Assembly (NCBI GenBank): GCA_963725395.1
Contig: CAVRYH010000004.1
Coordinates: 433,793-497,792, forward strand
DNA from: Bog-756 sp963725395
Lineage (GTDB): Bacteria; Actinomycetota; Acidimicrobiia; Acidimicrobiales; RAAP-2
DNA length: 64,000 bases
Direction: 5' to 3'
Shown: piece after piece, positions 52,368 through 61,686 of the stretch
Layout of the letters: every line of letters starts with the position of its first letter
Position numbering within the stretch: the stretch's first letter is position 1
Notes under the pieces: generated by a model
The model's database searches: none
Seen by the model: the letters and a program-made list of their open reading frames with translations, nothing else
What the model was told of the DNA's origin: nothing
Made by a program: the position numbers and the translations under genes

Positions 52368-54682
52368 CCGAGATCCACATGGCCGGCGAGTTCGCCAGCG
52401 TCGCCGATCCTCCCGCCCCCGCCCTCGCACCCGGTCCCCCCGCACCCCCGCTCACCGATCCGGCGCTCCCGCCGCCGGTGCCGGCCACCCTTCCCCCCGG
52501 AGGGACGGAACAGGCGACGGCAGGCTCCGAACCCGGTGACGGGTCGCCGACAGCGCCTCCGACCCCGGCCGGACCGTCGGGTCGGTTCAGACGGTTCGTC
52601 CGCGGCAAACCCGAGGACCCGTTGTGGGTCCGCCCGGCCCTGTTCGCGCTGCTCGTCGGGACCGGGTTCTTGTACATCTGGGGAGTCGGTCGGTCCGGCT
52701 GGGCCAACAGCTTCTATGCCGCCGCCGTGCAGGCCGGCACGAAGAGCTGGAAGGCGTTCTTCTTCGGCTCCTCTGACGCCTCCAACTTCATCACCGTCGA
52801 CAAACCACCGGCATCGCTGTGGGTGATGGAGATCTCGGCGCGGATCTTCGGGCTCAACTACTGGAGCCTCCTCGTCCCCCAGGCACTGGAGGGAGTGGCC
52901 ACGGTCGGGCTGCTCTACGCCACGGTCCGTCGCTGGTTCACCCCGGGGGCCGCGCTCCTGGCCGGAGCGGTCGTCGCCCTGACGCCCGTGGCCACCCTCA
53001 TGTTCCGCTACAACAATCCGGACGCGCTGTTGACGCTGCTGCTGACCGGTGCGGCCTACGCCACCGTGAGGGCCCTCGAGAACGGGCGGTCCCGGTGGAT
53101 GGTGCTGGCCGGGGCGCTGATCGGCTTCGGCTTCATCACCAAGATGCTCCAGGCCCTCATCCTCATCCCGGTGCTGGCCCTGGTCTACCTCCTGGCCGGA
53201 CCACCCAAACTGGGCCGGCGGATCGTCCAGGTGATCTACTCCGGCCTGGCCCTCCTCGTCGCCGGCGGCTGGTGGGTGGCCGCCGTGCAGCTGACCCCGG
53301 CCGCCGACCGGCCCTACATCGGCGGCTCGACCGACAACGACCTCTTGAACCTCGTCTTCGGCTACAACGGCTTCGGTCGGCTCACCGGCAACGAAACGGG
53401 CAGCGTCGGCGGCGGCGGGGCCGGTGGTACCGGCATGTGGGGGCCCGTGGGGTGGGACCGGCTGTTCCTGAAGGCCATGGGTGGCCAGATCTCATGGCTC
53501 ATCCCCGGAGCGCTCATCGGCGCCGTCGCCGTCTTGTGGCTCACCCGGCGAGCACCACGGACCGACCGGGTCCGTGCCGCAATCCTGTTGTTCGGGGGAT
53601 GGCTCGTCCTGACCGGGTTGGTCTTCAGCTTCGCCCACGGCATCATCCACCCCTATTACACGATCGCCCTGGCCCCGGCCGTCGGCGCACTGGTCGGCAT
53701 GGGCGCGTCCACCCTGTGGGCCCGCCGACGCCAGGTGTTCCCGCGGCTGGCCCTGGCCGCGGCCATCGCCGCCACCATCGCCTGGGCGTTCGTGATCCTC
53801 GGGTGGAGCCCGACCTGGTACCCCTTCCTGCGTTGGGTCATCCTCGTCGTGGGCATCGTGGCCGCACTGGCCATCGCGTTGGTGCCGAGGGCCCGCGGCC
53901 TCCTGGCCGCCGGCATCGCCAGCCTCGGGATCGCCTCGGTCATCGCCGCGCCGGCCGCCTACTCCTTGCAGACGGCGGCAACGCCGCATTCGGGGGCCAT
54001 CCCCTCGGCCGGACCGGCCGTGCAGGGCGGCGGCGGGTTCGGCGGCGGGTTCGGCGGTCCGGGTGGAGCGGGCGGATTCGCCCGGAGCGGCATCACCCTG
54101 CCGCCCGGGTTCACCCTTCCCAACGGGGCAAGGATCAAGAACGGCCTCCACATCCCCGGCAGCTTCTTCCGGCCGGGAGGGCCGGGTGCCGGCCTGTTCG
54201 GGGGAGGTGCCCGCCCGGGTGGCGCCGGCGGCTTCGCCGGTGGCCGGGGTCGGTTCGGAGCAGGGCGCTTCGGCGGAGGCGGATTCGGAGGTGGTGGCCC
54301 AGCCGGAGGTCTCCTCGACGGGTCGGCCCCGGGCAAACAGCTGACCGCCCTCCTCGGGGCGGACGCGTCCCGGTACGCATGGGTAGCAGCCACGACGGGC
54401 TCCAACTCGGCGTCGGGCTACCAGCTGGCGACGGGGGACCCGGTGATGGCCATCGGCGGGTTCAACGGCACGGACCCGGCACCCTCGCTGGCCCAGTTCG
54501 AGAAGTACGTGGCCGAGGGGAAGATCCACTACTACATCGGCGGGGGCGGTGGCTTCGGGGGCGGCCAGGGGGCCAGCGGTCCGTCGGATGCGTCCCAGAT
54601 CTCGACCTGGGTCACCTCCCACTTCACCGCCGAGTCCGTCGACGGCGTGACGATCTACGACCTCACGTCGGGGGCGGGCTGA
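52364..54682 (+). CDS. GT39/ArnT-like membrane glycosyltransferase
   Basis: A 772-residue integral membrane enzyme. A disordered Pro-rich N-terminus (about 1-75) precedes about eleven helices; NSFYAAAVQAGTKSWKAFFFGSSDASNFITVDKPPASLWVM is the conserved first outer loop of ArnT/PMT-type enzymes (catalytic acidic residues, DKPP). Residues about 553-648 are extreme glycine-rich low complexity (GGGFGGGFGG), followed by a folded-looking C-terminal extracytoplasmic part. It transfers sugars from polyprenyl-phosphate to a cell-surface acceptor. GTG start coupled to the GT2-GtrA gene. Confidence 0.85.
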   Translation: MTEIHMAGEFASVADPPAPALAPGPPAPPLTDPALPPPVPATLPPGGTEQATAGSEPGDGSPTAPPTPAGPSGRFRRFVRGKPEDPLWVRPALFALLVGTGFLYIWGVGRSGWANSFYAAAVQAGTKSWKAFFFGSSDASNFITVDKPPASLWVMEISARIFGLNYWSLLVPQALEGVATVGLLYATVRRWFTPGAALLAGAVVALTPVATLMFRYNNPDALLTLLLTGAAYATVRALENGRSRWMVLAGALIGFGFITKMLQALILIPVLALVYLLAGPPKLGRRIVQVIYSGLALLVAGGWWVAAVQLTPAADRPYIGGSTDNDLLNLVFGYNGFGRLTGNETGSVGGGGAGGTGMWGPVGWDRLFLKAMGGQISWLIPGALIGAVAVLWLTRRAPRTDRVRAAILLFGGWLVLTGLVFSFAHGIIHPYYTIALAPAVGALVGMGASTLWARRRQVFPRLALAAAIAATIAWAFVILGWSPTWYPFLRWVILVVGIVAALAIALVPRARGLLAAGIASLGIASVIAAPAAYSLQTAATPHSGAIPSAGPAVQGGGGFGGGFGGPGGAGGFARSGITLPPGFTLPNGARIKNGLHIPGSFFRPGGPGAGLFGGGARPGGAGGFAGGRGRFGAGRFGGGGFGGGGPAGGLLDGSAPGKQLTALLGADASRYAWVAATTGSNSASGYQLATGDPVMAIGGFNGTDPAPSLAQFEKYVAEGKIHYYIGGGGGFGGGQGASGPSDASQISTWVTSHFTAESVDGVTIYDLTSGAG

Positions 54683-54723
54683 TCCGGACGGGAGCCCTCC
54701 CGGTCGAGCGACCACATTGGCAC

Positions 54724-54739
54724 CCCCGCGCTGGCGGGG
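54724..54739 (+). terminator. hairpin after the GT39 gene
   Basis: CCCCGC (54724-54729) pairs with GCGGGG (54734-54739) over a four-base loop, 41 bases past the GT39 stop, without a T run. It likely ends the glycosyltransferase transcript before the acyl-CoA dehydrogenase gene. Confidence 0.4.
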
Positions 54740-54854
54740 CGCCCGATCCCTCACGCCACCGGCATCAGGGGGGTTGTCGGCCTCTGCGCCGGCTGGGCCA
54801 TGATGGACCCGGGCTGCCCCACTGCCCGAAGCCCGAGACCACGAGGAGGTCGCA

Positions 54855-56123
54855 GTGGCGATCAACGTGACGCCGATTCCCGGTTTGGACCCACAGATCA
54901 ACGACATCCGCCGGCGGACCGCCGACTTCATCAACGCGGAGATCCTGCCCAACGAGGAGGTGCTCTGGAGCGGGCGACGGAGCGGCGAGCTGAGTGAGGA
55001 CGAACGGGAGACCGCCCGCCGGAGGAGCATCGAGTTGCGCGAGCAGGTCAAGGTGAAGGTGAACGAGGCCGGGCTGTGGGCACCGCACCTCCCCGAGGAG
55101 TACGGCGGGATGGGGCTCGACTTCCTCAGTCTCGCCTACATGTACGAGATCCTCGCCTACGCCGTCGGAGCCTCAACCCTGTTCGGCATCGCCGCCCCCA
55201 ACTCGGGCAACGCCAGCATCCTCGTCAAGTACGGGACCGAAGAACAGAAGAAGAAGTGGCTGCTGCCGCTGATCGAGGGAACCCTGGAGTCCGGCTTCTC
55301 AATGACCGAGCCCGATCACGCCGGCTCGGATCCCCGGTCGATCCAGACCGAGGCCGTGCGGGATGGCGACCACTGGGTGATCAACGGCCACAAGTGGTTC
55401 ACCTCCAACGGCATCGACGCCAACTTCTTCATCGTCATGTGCCGAGCCAACGACCCGACCGGCGAGCTCGGCGCGCCCGGTCGCATGACCCAGATCATCG
55501 TCCCCGCCGACACGGCGGGCGTGAACATCATCCGGGGCATCGGCATCTTCGGCCATTCGACCTCGGACCACTGCGAGATCAGGTACGAGAACGTCCGCGT
55601 CCCCATCGAGAACACCCTCGGCCTCGTCGGACAGGGCCACCAAGCCGCCCAGGACCGGCTCGGCGCCGGGCGGGTCTACCACTGCATGAACTCGGTGGGC
55701 CAGATGTGGCGCGCCTTCGACCTGATGGTCGAGCGCACCCTGGGGCGCGAGGTGCACGGCGGCCTCCTGAAGGACAAACAGTTCATCCAGGGCTTCATCG
55801 CCGACAGTTACATGGACGTCCAGTCGGCCCGACTCATGACCATCAACGCCGCCGAGAAGGTGGCCAACGGCGACCCGGACGCGCGGACCGCCATCTCGGC
55901 CATCAAGGTGTTCGTGCCTGCGGCCTACCACCGGGTGGTCGACCGGGCCATCCAGGTGTGGGGCGGCGCAGGGGTGAGCAACGATCTTCCGCTCGGCCAA
56001 ATGTACCTGACGGCACGGGTGCTGCGGCTGGCCGACGGGCCCGACGAGGTACACCGGATCCTCATGGCCAAGAACATCCTCCACCGCTACGAGAGTGGCG
56101 AGAGCTGGAACTTCGGGAACTGA
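54855..56123 (+). CDS. acyl-CoA dehydrogenase
   Basis: A 422-residue flavoprotein oxidising acyl-CoA to enoyl-CoA. The structure is complete: an N-terminal helical part, EEYGGMGLDFLSLAYMYEIL, the FAD-binding GFSMTEPDHAGSDP, NGHKWFTSNGIDANFFIVMCR and the C-terminal helical domain QVWGGAGVSNDLPLGQMYLTARVLRLADGPDEVH. Chain-length class is not evident; the long first domain suggests the LCAD/FadE-like group. GTG start at 54855. Same strand as gabT but with a 75-base gap. Confidence 0.9.
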   Translation: MAINVTPIPGLDPQINDIRRRTADFINAEILPNEEVLWSGRRSGELSEDERETARRRSIELREQVKVKVNEAGLWAPHLPEEYGGMGLDFLSLAYMYEILAYAVGASTLFGIAAPNSGNASILVKYGTEEQKKKWLLPLIEGTLESGFSMTEPDHAGSDPRSIQTEAVRDGDHWVINGHKWFTSNGIDANFFIVMCRANDPTGELGAPGRMTQIIVPADTAGVNIIRGIGIFGHSTSDHCEIRYENVRVPIENTLGLVGQGHQAAQDRLGAGRVYHCMNSVGQMWRAFDLMVERTLGREVHGGLLKDKQFIQGFIADSYMDVQSARLMTINAAEKVANGDPDARTAISAIKVFVPAAYHRVVDRAIQVWGGAGVSNDLPLGQMYLTARVLRLADGPDEVHRILMAKNILHRYESGESWNFGN

Positions 56124-56198
56124 GCGCGGCCGCTCGCCGCCTGGACCACCCCACCGGGTGGCCGCCGACGGGCCGGGGCGGTCCAGTACGCTGACCCG

Positions 56199-57536
56199 GT
56201 GGATCCGTCACTGATCAAACAGCAGCGCTCGCTCGTCACCGAGCTGCCCGGACCGAAGTCGCGGGCCCTCGAGGTGAGGCGCACCCAGGCGGTGGCGCCG
56301 GGCGTCAGCTCCGTCCTGCCGCTCTACGTGGCCGAGGCCTCCGGGGCCGTCCTGGTCGACGTGGACGGCAACTCGCTGATCGACCTCGGTGCGGGCATCG
56401 CCGTGGTGAGCGTGGGCCATGCGGCCCCGGCACTGGTCGACGCCGTCCGCGACCAGGCGGGTCGCTTCTCTCACACCTGTTTCATGGTCAACCCCTACGA
56501 GTCCTACGTCGCGGTGTGCGAGGCACTCAACGACCTGGCCCCGGGTGACGCCCCCAAACGGTCTTCGCTGTTCAACTCGGGCGCCGAGGCCGTCGAGAAT
56601 GCCGTGAAGATCACCCGGCACGTCACCGGTCGCCAGGCCGTGGTCGTGTTCGACCACGCGTACCACGGCCGCACCAACCTGACGATGGCCCTCACCGCCA
56701 AGAACATGCCCTACCGCGACAAGTTCGGTCCCTTCGCCCCCGAGGTCTACCGGGTCCCGATGTCCTATCCGTTCCGTGACCCCTCGGGCATGACCGGGTC
56801 GGTAGCCGCGGCCAGGGCCACCGAGCAGATCGAGCGACTCGTCGGGGCGGACAACGTCGCCTGTGTGCTGATCGAGCCCATCCAGGGCGAGGGCGGGTTC
56901 GTCGTCCCCGCCCCCGGGTTCCTGCCCGCCCTCGCCGATTGGTGCGGGGAGAACGGTGTGCTGCTCGTCGCCGACGAGATCCAGACCGGGTTCTGCCGCA
57001 CGGGCGACTGGTTCGCCTGCGAACACGAGGCCGTGGTCCCCGACCTGCTGACCACGGCCAAGGCGCTGGCCGGCGGCATGCCACTCGCCGCCGTCACCGG
57101 TCGCGCCGATCTCATGGACGCCGTCCACCCCGGTGGGCTCGGTGGCACCTACGGAGGCAATCCCGTGGCCTGCGCCGCCGCCCTCGCCGCCATCGACACC
57201 ATGCGGGACGACGACCTGGCCGGCTCGGCCCGCGCCATCGGCGAGACGATCTCCGGCTGCCTACTCGGGCTGCAGTCCGACCATCCCGGGATCGGCGACG
57301 TGCGGGGACGTGGGGCGATGATGGCCATGGAGTTCGTCGTGCCCGGGACGGTCGAGCCCGACGCCGATGCCGCCCGACAGGTCGCACAGGCCTGTCATCG
57401 GGCCGGGGTGGTCGTGCTCACCTGTGGCAGCTTCGGGAACGTGATCCGGCTCCTGCCACCCCTGGTGATCGACGAGGCCCTCCTGGCCGACGGGCTCGAG
57501 GTCCTGGCCGGAGCAGTCGGAGCCGTCCTCGGCTGA
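56199..57536 (+). CDS. gabT: 4-aminobutyrate aminotransferase (class III)
   Basis: A 445-residue PLP enzyme that moves the amino group of GABA to 2-oxoglutarate, giving succinate semialdehyde. FNSGAEAVENAVKITRHVTGRQAVVVFDHAYHGRTN, the PLP ring aspartate Asp259 in VADEIQTGFCRTG and the Schiff-base lysine Lys288 in LLTTAKALAGGMPLA are present; GGTYGGNPVACAAA completes the family signature. GTG start. It would feed gabD at 8.3 kb and receive GABA from the PuuD-like route at 13-16 kb. Confidence 0.9.
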   Translation: MDPSLIKQQRSLVTELPGPKSRALEVRRTQAVAPGVSSVLPLYVAEASGAVLVDVDGNSLIDLGAGIAVVSVGHAAPALVDAVRDQAGRFSHTCFMVNPYESYVAVCEALNDLAPGDAPKRSSLFNSGAEAVENAVKITRHVTGRQAVVVFDHAYHGRTNLTMALTAKNMPYRDKFGPFAPEVYRVPMSYPFRDPSGMTGSVAAARATEQIERLVGADNVACVLIEPIQGEGGFVVPAPGFLPALADWCGENGVLLVADEIQTGFCRTGDWFACEHEAVVPDLLTTAKALAGGMPLAAVTGRADLMDAVHPGGLGGTYGGNPVACAAALAAIDTMRDDDLAGSARAIGETISGCLLGLQSDHPGIGDVRGRGAMMAMEFVVPGTVEPDADAARQVAQACHRAGVVVLTCGSFGNVIRLLPPLVIDEALLADGLEVLAGAVGAVLG

Positions 57537-57607
57537 ACGGCCCGGAACCCCGTCCGGGCCCGAGCGGCCGGACCGGCGCGGACAACCCCGGAGGTGCTCG
57601 CCCGGTG

Positions 57608-58210
57608 TCAGTCGCGGATTCGGGGCAGGGAGGCTCGAACCGAGGCCAGCCCGGCGTCGAGGAGGCCGATCTCCTGGTCGGCGTCGCGGGCCAGGTCACC
57701 GACCTGGTGTCCGGTGGTGTCACTGGCCGAGGCCACCGCGGCCCGCTGGAGGTCACCCGCGGCCCGGACGACGTCGAGGGCCTGGTCGGCCACCTGGGGT
57801 GGCACCGCCCCGCCCGGCTCGACCCGGAGGACCTGGTCCAGTCCCACCGCGGCCTGGCGCAGCCGGCGACAGAGCGAGGGGAGGGATGCGGTCGGCGCCC
57901 CGACCCCGGTGGCCGCCCGGACCGCCGCGTCCGCCTGGTCCACCGCACGCCACATCTCCCGACGAAGCTTGCGGGCCGGCCACCGCGTGACGTCGTCTTG
58001 CGTGATCGGGGACCGAGGACGGAACCGGCCCGAGGCCGTCGACTCCCACAGCGCCGTCGCGGCCACCACGGCCCCGTGGGCGTGGAACGCCCGCCACTTG
58101 CGTCGGCCGTAGCGCCACAGGAGATAGACCCCGGCGAGGGTGGCCGCCATCATCAGCCCGACGAGAACCAGCGCGCCGGCGATGATCGGCACCCAGATCG
58201 AAGCGGTCAC
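57608..58210 (-). CDS. membrane-anchored protein of unknown function
   Basis: A 200-residue protein with one N-terminal helix (SIWVPIIAGALVLVGLMMAATLAGVYLLW, about 4-32) and a long, mostly helical cytoplasmic part rich in Ala, Asp and Arg. I recognise no enzyme motif. GTG start at 58210. The helical body (about 75-195) could form a coiled coil or four-helix bundle. It may be the second gene after the phosphatase on the same strand, 85 bases away. Confidence 0.65.
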   Translation of the reverse strand: MTASIWVPIIAGALVLVGLMMAATLAGVYLLWRYGRRKWRAFHAHGAVVAATALWESTASGRFRPRSPITQDDVTRWPARKLRREMWRAVDQADAAVRAATGVGAPTASLPSLCRRLRQAAVGLDQVLRVEPGGAVPPQVADQALDVVRAAGDLQRAAVASASDTTGHQVGDLARDADQEIGLLDAGLASVRASLPRIRD

Positions 58211-58295
58211 GCCCCCAGTCTAGGTCGGGGACACCCGGCGGGGCCGTGCGGCACGGGGCGCGGTCCGAGAGGCCCGACGGGTCGGCCGGAACCCC

Positions 58296-59057
58296 TCAGG
58301 CAGGTGGGTCGAGGAGCAGGGCCTCCATGCGGCGGAGGGCCGTTTCGGGCACGCCGGAGGAAAGGGCCCATGACCTCGCCCCGCCGAACCGGGAGCGGAG
58401 CTCTGCGAGGAAGCGCTCCATGGTCCTTGCCTCCACCCCGAACCTGGACGCCGGAAGGGACTCCATCCGCTCGGCGAACGCCGGGTCCGACCGGTAGCGC
58501 TCCAGGATCAACGGCATGCGCTCGGCGGTGACGACGTAGTCGGCCACGATGGCCTCGTCGTCGACCCCGAGGATGTCGAGGACCAGGGCGGCCAGCACCC
58601 CGGTCCGGTCCTTCCCGGCGGCGCAGTGGAACACGACCGGCAGGTTCGACTGCTCGCCCAGCAGGGTGAGCGCCGTGACGAGGGGCGTCCTCCCACTGTC
58701 CAGGTACCAGACATAGCGCTCGCTCAGCTCTTCGCCGGGCGGAGCCGGTGAGGCCATGGCCTCTCCGGCTCCCTCTCGGATCACCGAGAGGTGGTGGAAG
58801 CGGATCGGATGATCGGCCAGTGGCCCGCGACCGGTCCGTTCGAGCTCGCGGGGGGTCCGCAGGTCGATGATCGTGGAGAGGCCGAGCGACACGAGCAGGT
58901 CCACGTCCGCGCCGGTCAGCTCGTGCAGTGTGTCGCTCCGGAAGATCGTCCCCCACCGGGTGACCCGCCCGTCCCGTCCCGGGTAGCCGCCGAGGTCACG
59001 GAAATTGAACGCACCGGAAAGGGGGACCAGGCGCCGGGTGGAAGATGGATCGTGCAC
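58296..59057 (-). CDS. tyrosine-protein phosphatase (PtpB-like)
   Basis: A 253-residue cysteine phosphatase. LSGAFNFRDLGGYPGRDGRVTRWGTIFRSDTL is the conserved N-terminal region, and the P-loop VVFHCAAGKDRTGVLAALVLDILG has the catalytic Cys and Arg, with the Lys-Asp typical of the MptpB/triple-specificity group. It removes phosphate from tyrosine, serine or phosphoinositides. GTG start at 59057; a longer frame to 59330 crosses non-coding DNA. The substrate is unknown. Confidence 0.85.
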   Translation of the reverse strand: MHDPSSTRRLVPLSGAFNFRDLGGYPGRDGRVTRWGTIFRSDTLHELTGADVDLLVSLGLSTIIDLRTPRELERTGRGPLADHPIRFHHLSVIREGAGEAMASPAPPGEELSERYVWYLDSGRTPLVTALTLLGEQSNLPVVFHCAAGKDRTGVLAALVLDILGVDDEAIVADYVVTAERMPLILERYRSDPAFAERMESLPASRFGVEARTMERFLAELRSRFGGARSWALSSGVPETALRRMEALLLDPPA

Positions 59058-59201
59058 CCGTCGATCATGGCCGAAGGCCGGACCGGGGTCGGCATCGGGC
59101 CCGGCGACCCGTCCACCCGTGGCCCGACCGGACGCCCACCCGGCACGATCGACCCCGGCGCGGAGGGACCCGCTCGGTGTGCGATGATCGTCAACCGACG
59201 T

Positions 59202-59227
59202 GGTCCGCCCGGGAAGCGGGGCGGACC
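59202..59227. repeat. strong inverted repeat between phosphatase and MMPL gene
   Basis: GGTCCGCCC (59202-59210) pairs with GGGCGGACC (59219-59227) around an eight-base loop. It lies in the 326-base gap between the divergent phosphatase and MMPL starts. Because both genes point away from it, it is an operator or structured leader rather than a terminator. The rest of that gap holds no gene I can support. Confidence 0.4.
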
Positions 59228-59383
59228 GAACCTGGCCGGCGTCCGCCGTGCCTCCCCGGGGACGAACTACCACCGGGACCGGTTCTTCGGCGAAACTATG
59301 ACAACTGACCGGATGCACAGCCCGATCCACCTGCGTGTCCGGCCCTCCATCCCCCGACCGTGAAGTATGAGGAGTCCCCGGCT

Positions 59384-61600
59384 ATGAAGGCCCTTGCCTC
59401 TTGGTGTGTCCGCCACCGCGTGATCGTCCTGTTGCTCTGGCTGACCGCACTCGTCGGCATGACGCTCATCTCCCAGTCGGTCGGCACCGCCTATTCCAAC
59501 AGCTTCTCGCTGCCCAACACCCCCTCGACCGAGGCGCTCTCGCTGCTGCAGGCGGCCGCGCCGAGCGTGTCCGGTGACAACGAGCAGATCGTCTTCCACA
59601 CGACCAACGGGGCGAAGGTCACCGATCCCGAGGTCCAGGCGGCCGTCACGACCATGCTGGACAAGGTGGCAAAGGTCCCCCACGTCACCCACATCAACAG
59701 CCCCTACGGGCCCTACGGGCAGGTCCAGATCAGCAAGGACGGCACCACGGGCTTCGCCACCGTCACCTTCGACCGGCTGGCCCAGAACATCTCGACGCCG
59801 GTGGCCCGGCAGCTGGTGTCCACCGCGCAGAGCGCGGCGGGGCCGAACCTCCAGGTCGCGGTGGCCGGACAGGTGGCCGAGGCGGCCGACAAGCAGTCCT
59901 TCGGGGGTACCGGATTGGGCGTCATCCTGGCCGGGGTGGTGCTGTTCTTGGTGTTCGGTTCGATCTTCGCCATGGCCCTGCCCCTGCTGTCGGCGCTCGC
60001 CTCGCTGGGCACCGCCATCGGCGTGATCGGACTGCTCAGCCACGTGCTCAAGATGCCGGTCTTCTCCACGGAGCTGGTACTCCTGATCGGACTCGGCGTG
60101 GGGGTCGACTACGCCTTGTTCATCGTGACCCGGCACCGCCAGGGCCTCATCGCCGGCAACGACGTCGAGTCGTCCATCGTGAATGCGGTCAACACGTCGG
60201 GACGTGCCGTGCTCTTCGCCGGCATCATCGTGTGCATCGCCCTGCTCGGGATGTTCGCGCTCGGCGTGTCGTTCCTCTACGGGCTGGCCATCGCCGCCGC
60301 CATCGGGGTGTCCTTCACCATGATCGCCGCCCTCACCCTGCTCCCGGCATTCCTCGGGTTCATCGGGCCGCGGGTGCTGTCGAGACGTCAGAAGAGGGAC
60401 CTCAAAGAAAACGGACCGCGTGTGGTCGGGTCGGGCACCAAGGGCTTCTGGCCCAGATGGGCGGCGTTCATCGAACGGCGACCTGTCCTCCCCGCCGTCG
60501 TGGCGCTGATGATCGTGGTGTTGGTCGCCATGCCGTTCTTCTCGCTCCGGCTCGGCTCGTCCGATCAGGGCAACGACCCGACAGGGACCACCACCCGCGA
60601 GGCGTACGACCTGCTGGCACAAGGGTTCGGTCCCGGATTCAACGGTCCGCTCCTGCTGGCGACCCAGAACGCCGGCCCGGCCGACCAGCAGGCGATCGAT
60701 CGGCTGGTCACCGCGGTGAAACAGCAGCCCGGCGTGGCCAAGGTGATCGCCACACCGGCGTTCCCGACCAAGGACGGCAAGACGGTCACGCTCATCACCG
60801 CCTACCCCACCACCTCGCCGGAGGCGTCCGGGACCACCGAGCTGATCGACCACCTGCGACAGGTGACCATCCCCGCGGCGGTCGACGGGACCGGGCTCAG
60901 CGTCTACGTGGGTGGGAACACGGCCATCTTCGTCGACTTCGCCCGCGTGCTCGGGTCCAAACTTCCCCTGTTCATCGGCCTCGTGGTGGTGCTCTCCTTC
61001 CTCTTGTTGGCCATGGTGTTCCGCAGTCTCCTCATCCCGCTGACCGCCGCCGTCATGAACCTCCTGTCCATCGGGGCAGCGTTCGGCGTGCTGGTGGCCG
61101 TGTTCCAGTGGGGGTGGCTGGGCTCGGTGTTCCAGGCCGGGGGTCCCGGACCCGTCGAGTCGTTCCTCCCGGTCATGCTCTTCGCCATCCTGTTCGGGCT
61201 GTCCATGGACTACGAGGTCTTCCTCATCACCCGGATTCAAGAGGAGTACCTGAAATCGGGCGACAACGCCACGGCGGTACGAAAGGGACTGGCCGCCACC
61301 GGCAAGACGATCACCGCGGCGGCCCTGATCATGATCCTGGTCTTCGGATCGTTCATCCTCGGCGGCGAGCGGATCATCAAGGAATTCGGCCTGGGCCTCG
61401 CCGCCGGGATCCTGATGGACGCCTTCTTGATCCGCATGGCCATCGTGCCGGCCCTGATGTTCTTCATCGGGAAGGCCAACTGGTGGTTCCCCTCGTGGCT
61501 CGACCGGATCCTCCCCCGCGTATCGGTCGATCCGGACCTGCCCGTGGAGCCCGCCGGAGGGCCACCGGCCCCCCGGGAACCCGAGCCCGTCTCGGCCTGA
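59384..61600 (+). CDS. MMPL/RND family transporter
   Basis: A 738-residue membrane transporter. It begins with one helix (RHRVIVLLLWLTALVGMTLIS), an extracytoplasmic loop of about 120 residues, then helices 2-6 including LVLLIGLGVGVDYALFIVTRHR (proton-relay Asp-Tyr), and a repeat of the whole layout with FGLSMDYEVFLITRIQEEY in the second half. MMPL proteins export lipids or related compounds, driven by protons. The ATG at 59384, with GAGGAG about ten bases upstream, is preferred over the GTG at 59360. The C-terminal 25 residues are a Pro-rich tail. Confidence 0.92.
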   Translation: MKALASWCVRHRVIVLLLWLTALVGMTLISQSVGTAYSNSFSLPNTPSTEALSLLQAAAPSVSGDNEQIVFHTTNGAKVTDPEVQAAVTTMLDKVAKVPHVTHINSPYGPYGQVQISKDGTTGFATVTFDRLAQNISTPVARQLVSTAQSAAGPNLQVAVAGQVAEAADKQSFGGTGLGVILAGVVLFLVFGSIFAMALPLLSALASLGTAIGVIGLLSHVLKMPVFSTELVLLIGLGVGVDYALFIVTRHRQGLIAGNDVESSIVNAVNTSGRAVLFAGIIVCIALLGMFALGVSFLYGLAIAAAIGVSFTMIAALTLLPAFLGFIGPRVLSRRQKRDLKENGPRVVGSGTKGFWPRWAAFIERRPVLPAVVALMIVVLVAMPFFSLRLGSSDQGNDPTGTTTREAYDLLAQGFGPGFNGPLLLATQNAGPADQQAIDRLVTAVKQQPGVAKVIATPAFPTKDGKTVTLITAYPTTSPEASGTTELIDHLRQVTIPAAVDGTGLSVYVGGNTAIFVDFARVLGSKLPLFIGLVVVLSFLLLAMVFRSLLIPLTAAVMNLLSIGAAFGVLVAVFQWGWLGSVFQAGGPGPVESFLPVMLFAILFGLSMDYEVFLITRIQEEYLKSGDNATAVRKGLAATGKTITAAALIMILVFGSFILGGERIIKEFGLGLAAGILMDAFLIRMAIVPALMFFIGKANWWFPSWLDRILPRVSVDPDLPVEPAGGPPAPREPEPVSA

Positions 61601-61686
61601 GCCCGTTGACTGGCAAATCCCGGGCGTTATGCTGAACTCAAAGGGGCTCCAGGAGGGAGCCGCCGCCCGATCCCTGGGGGAATCTG

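Noticed and set aside
59267..61240. 657-residue minus-strand open frame
   Set aside because: Antisense to the MMPL gene, with His/Glu/Gly/Arg-rich shadow composition and no recognisable domain.
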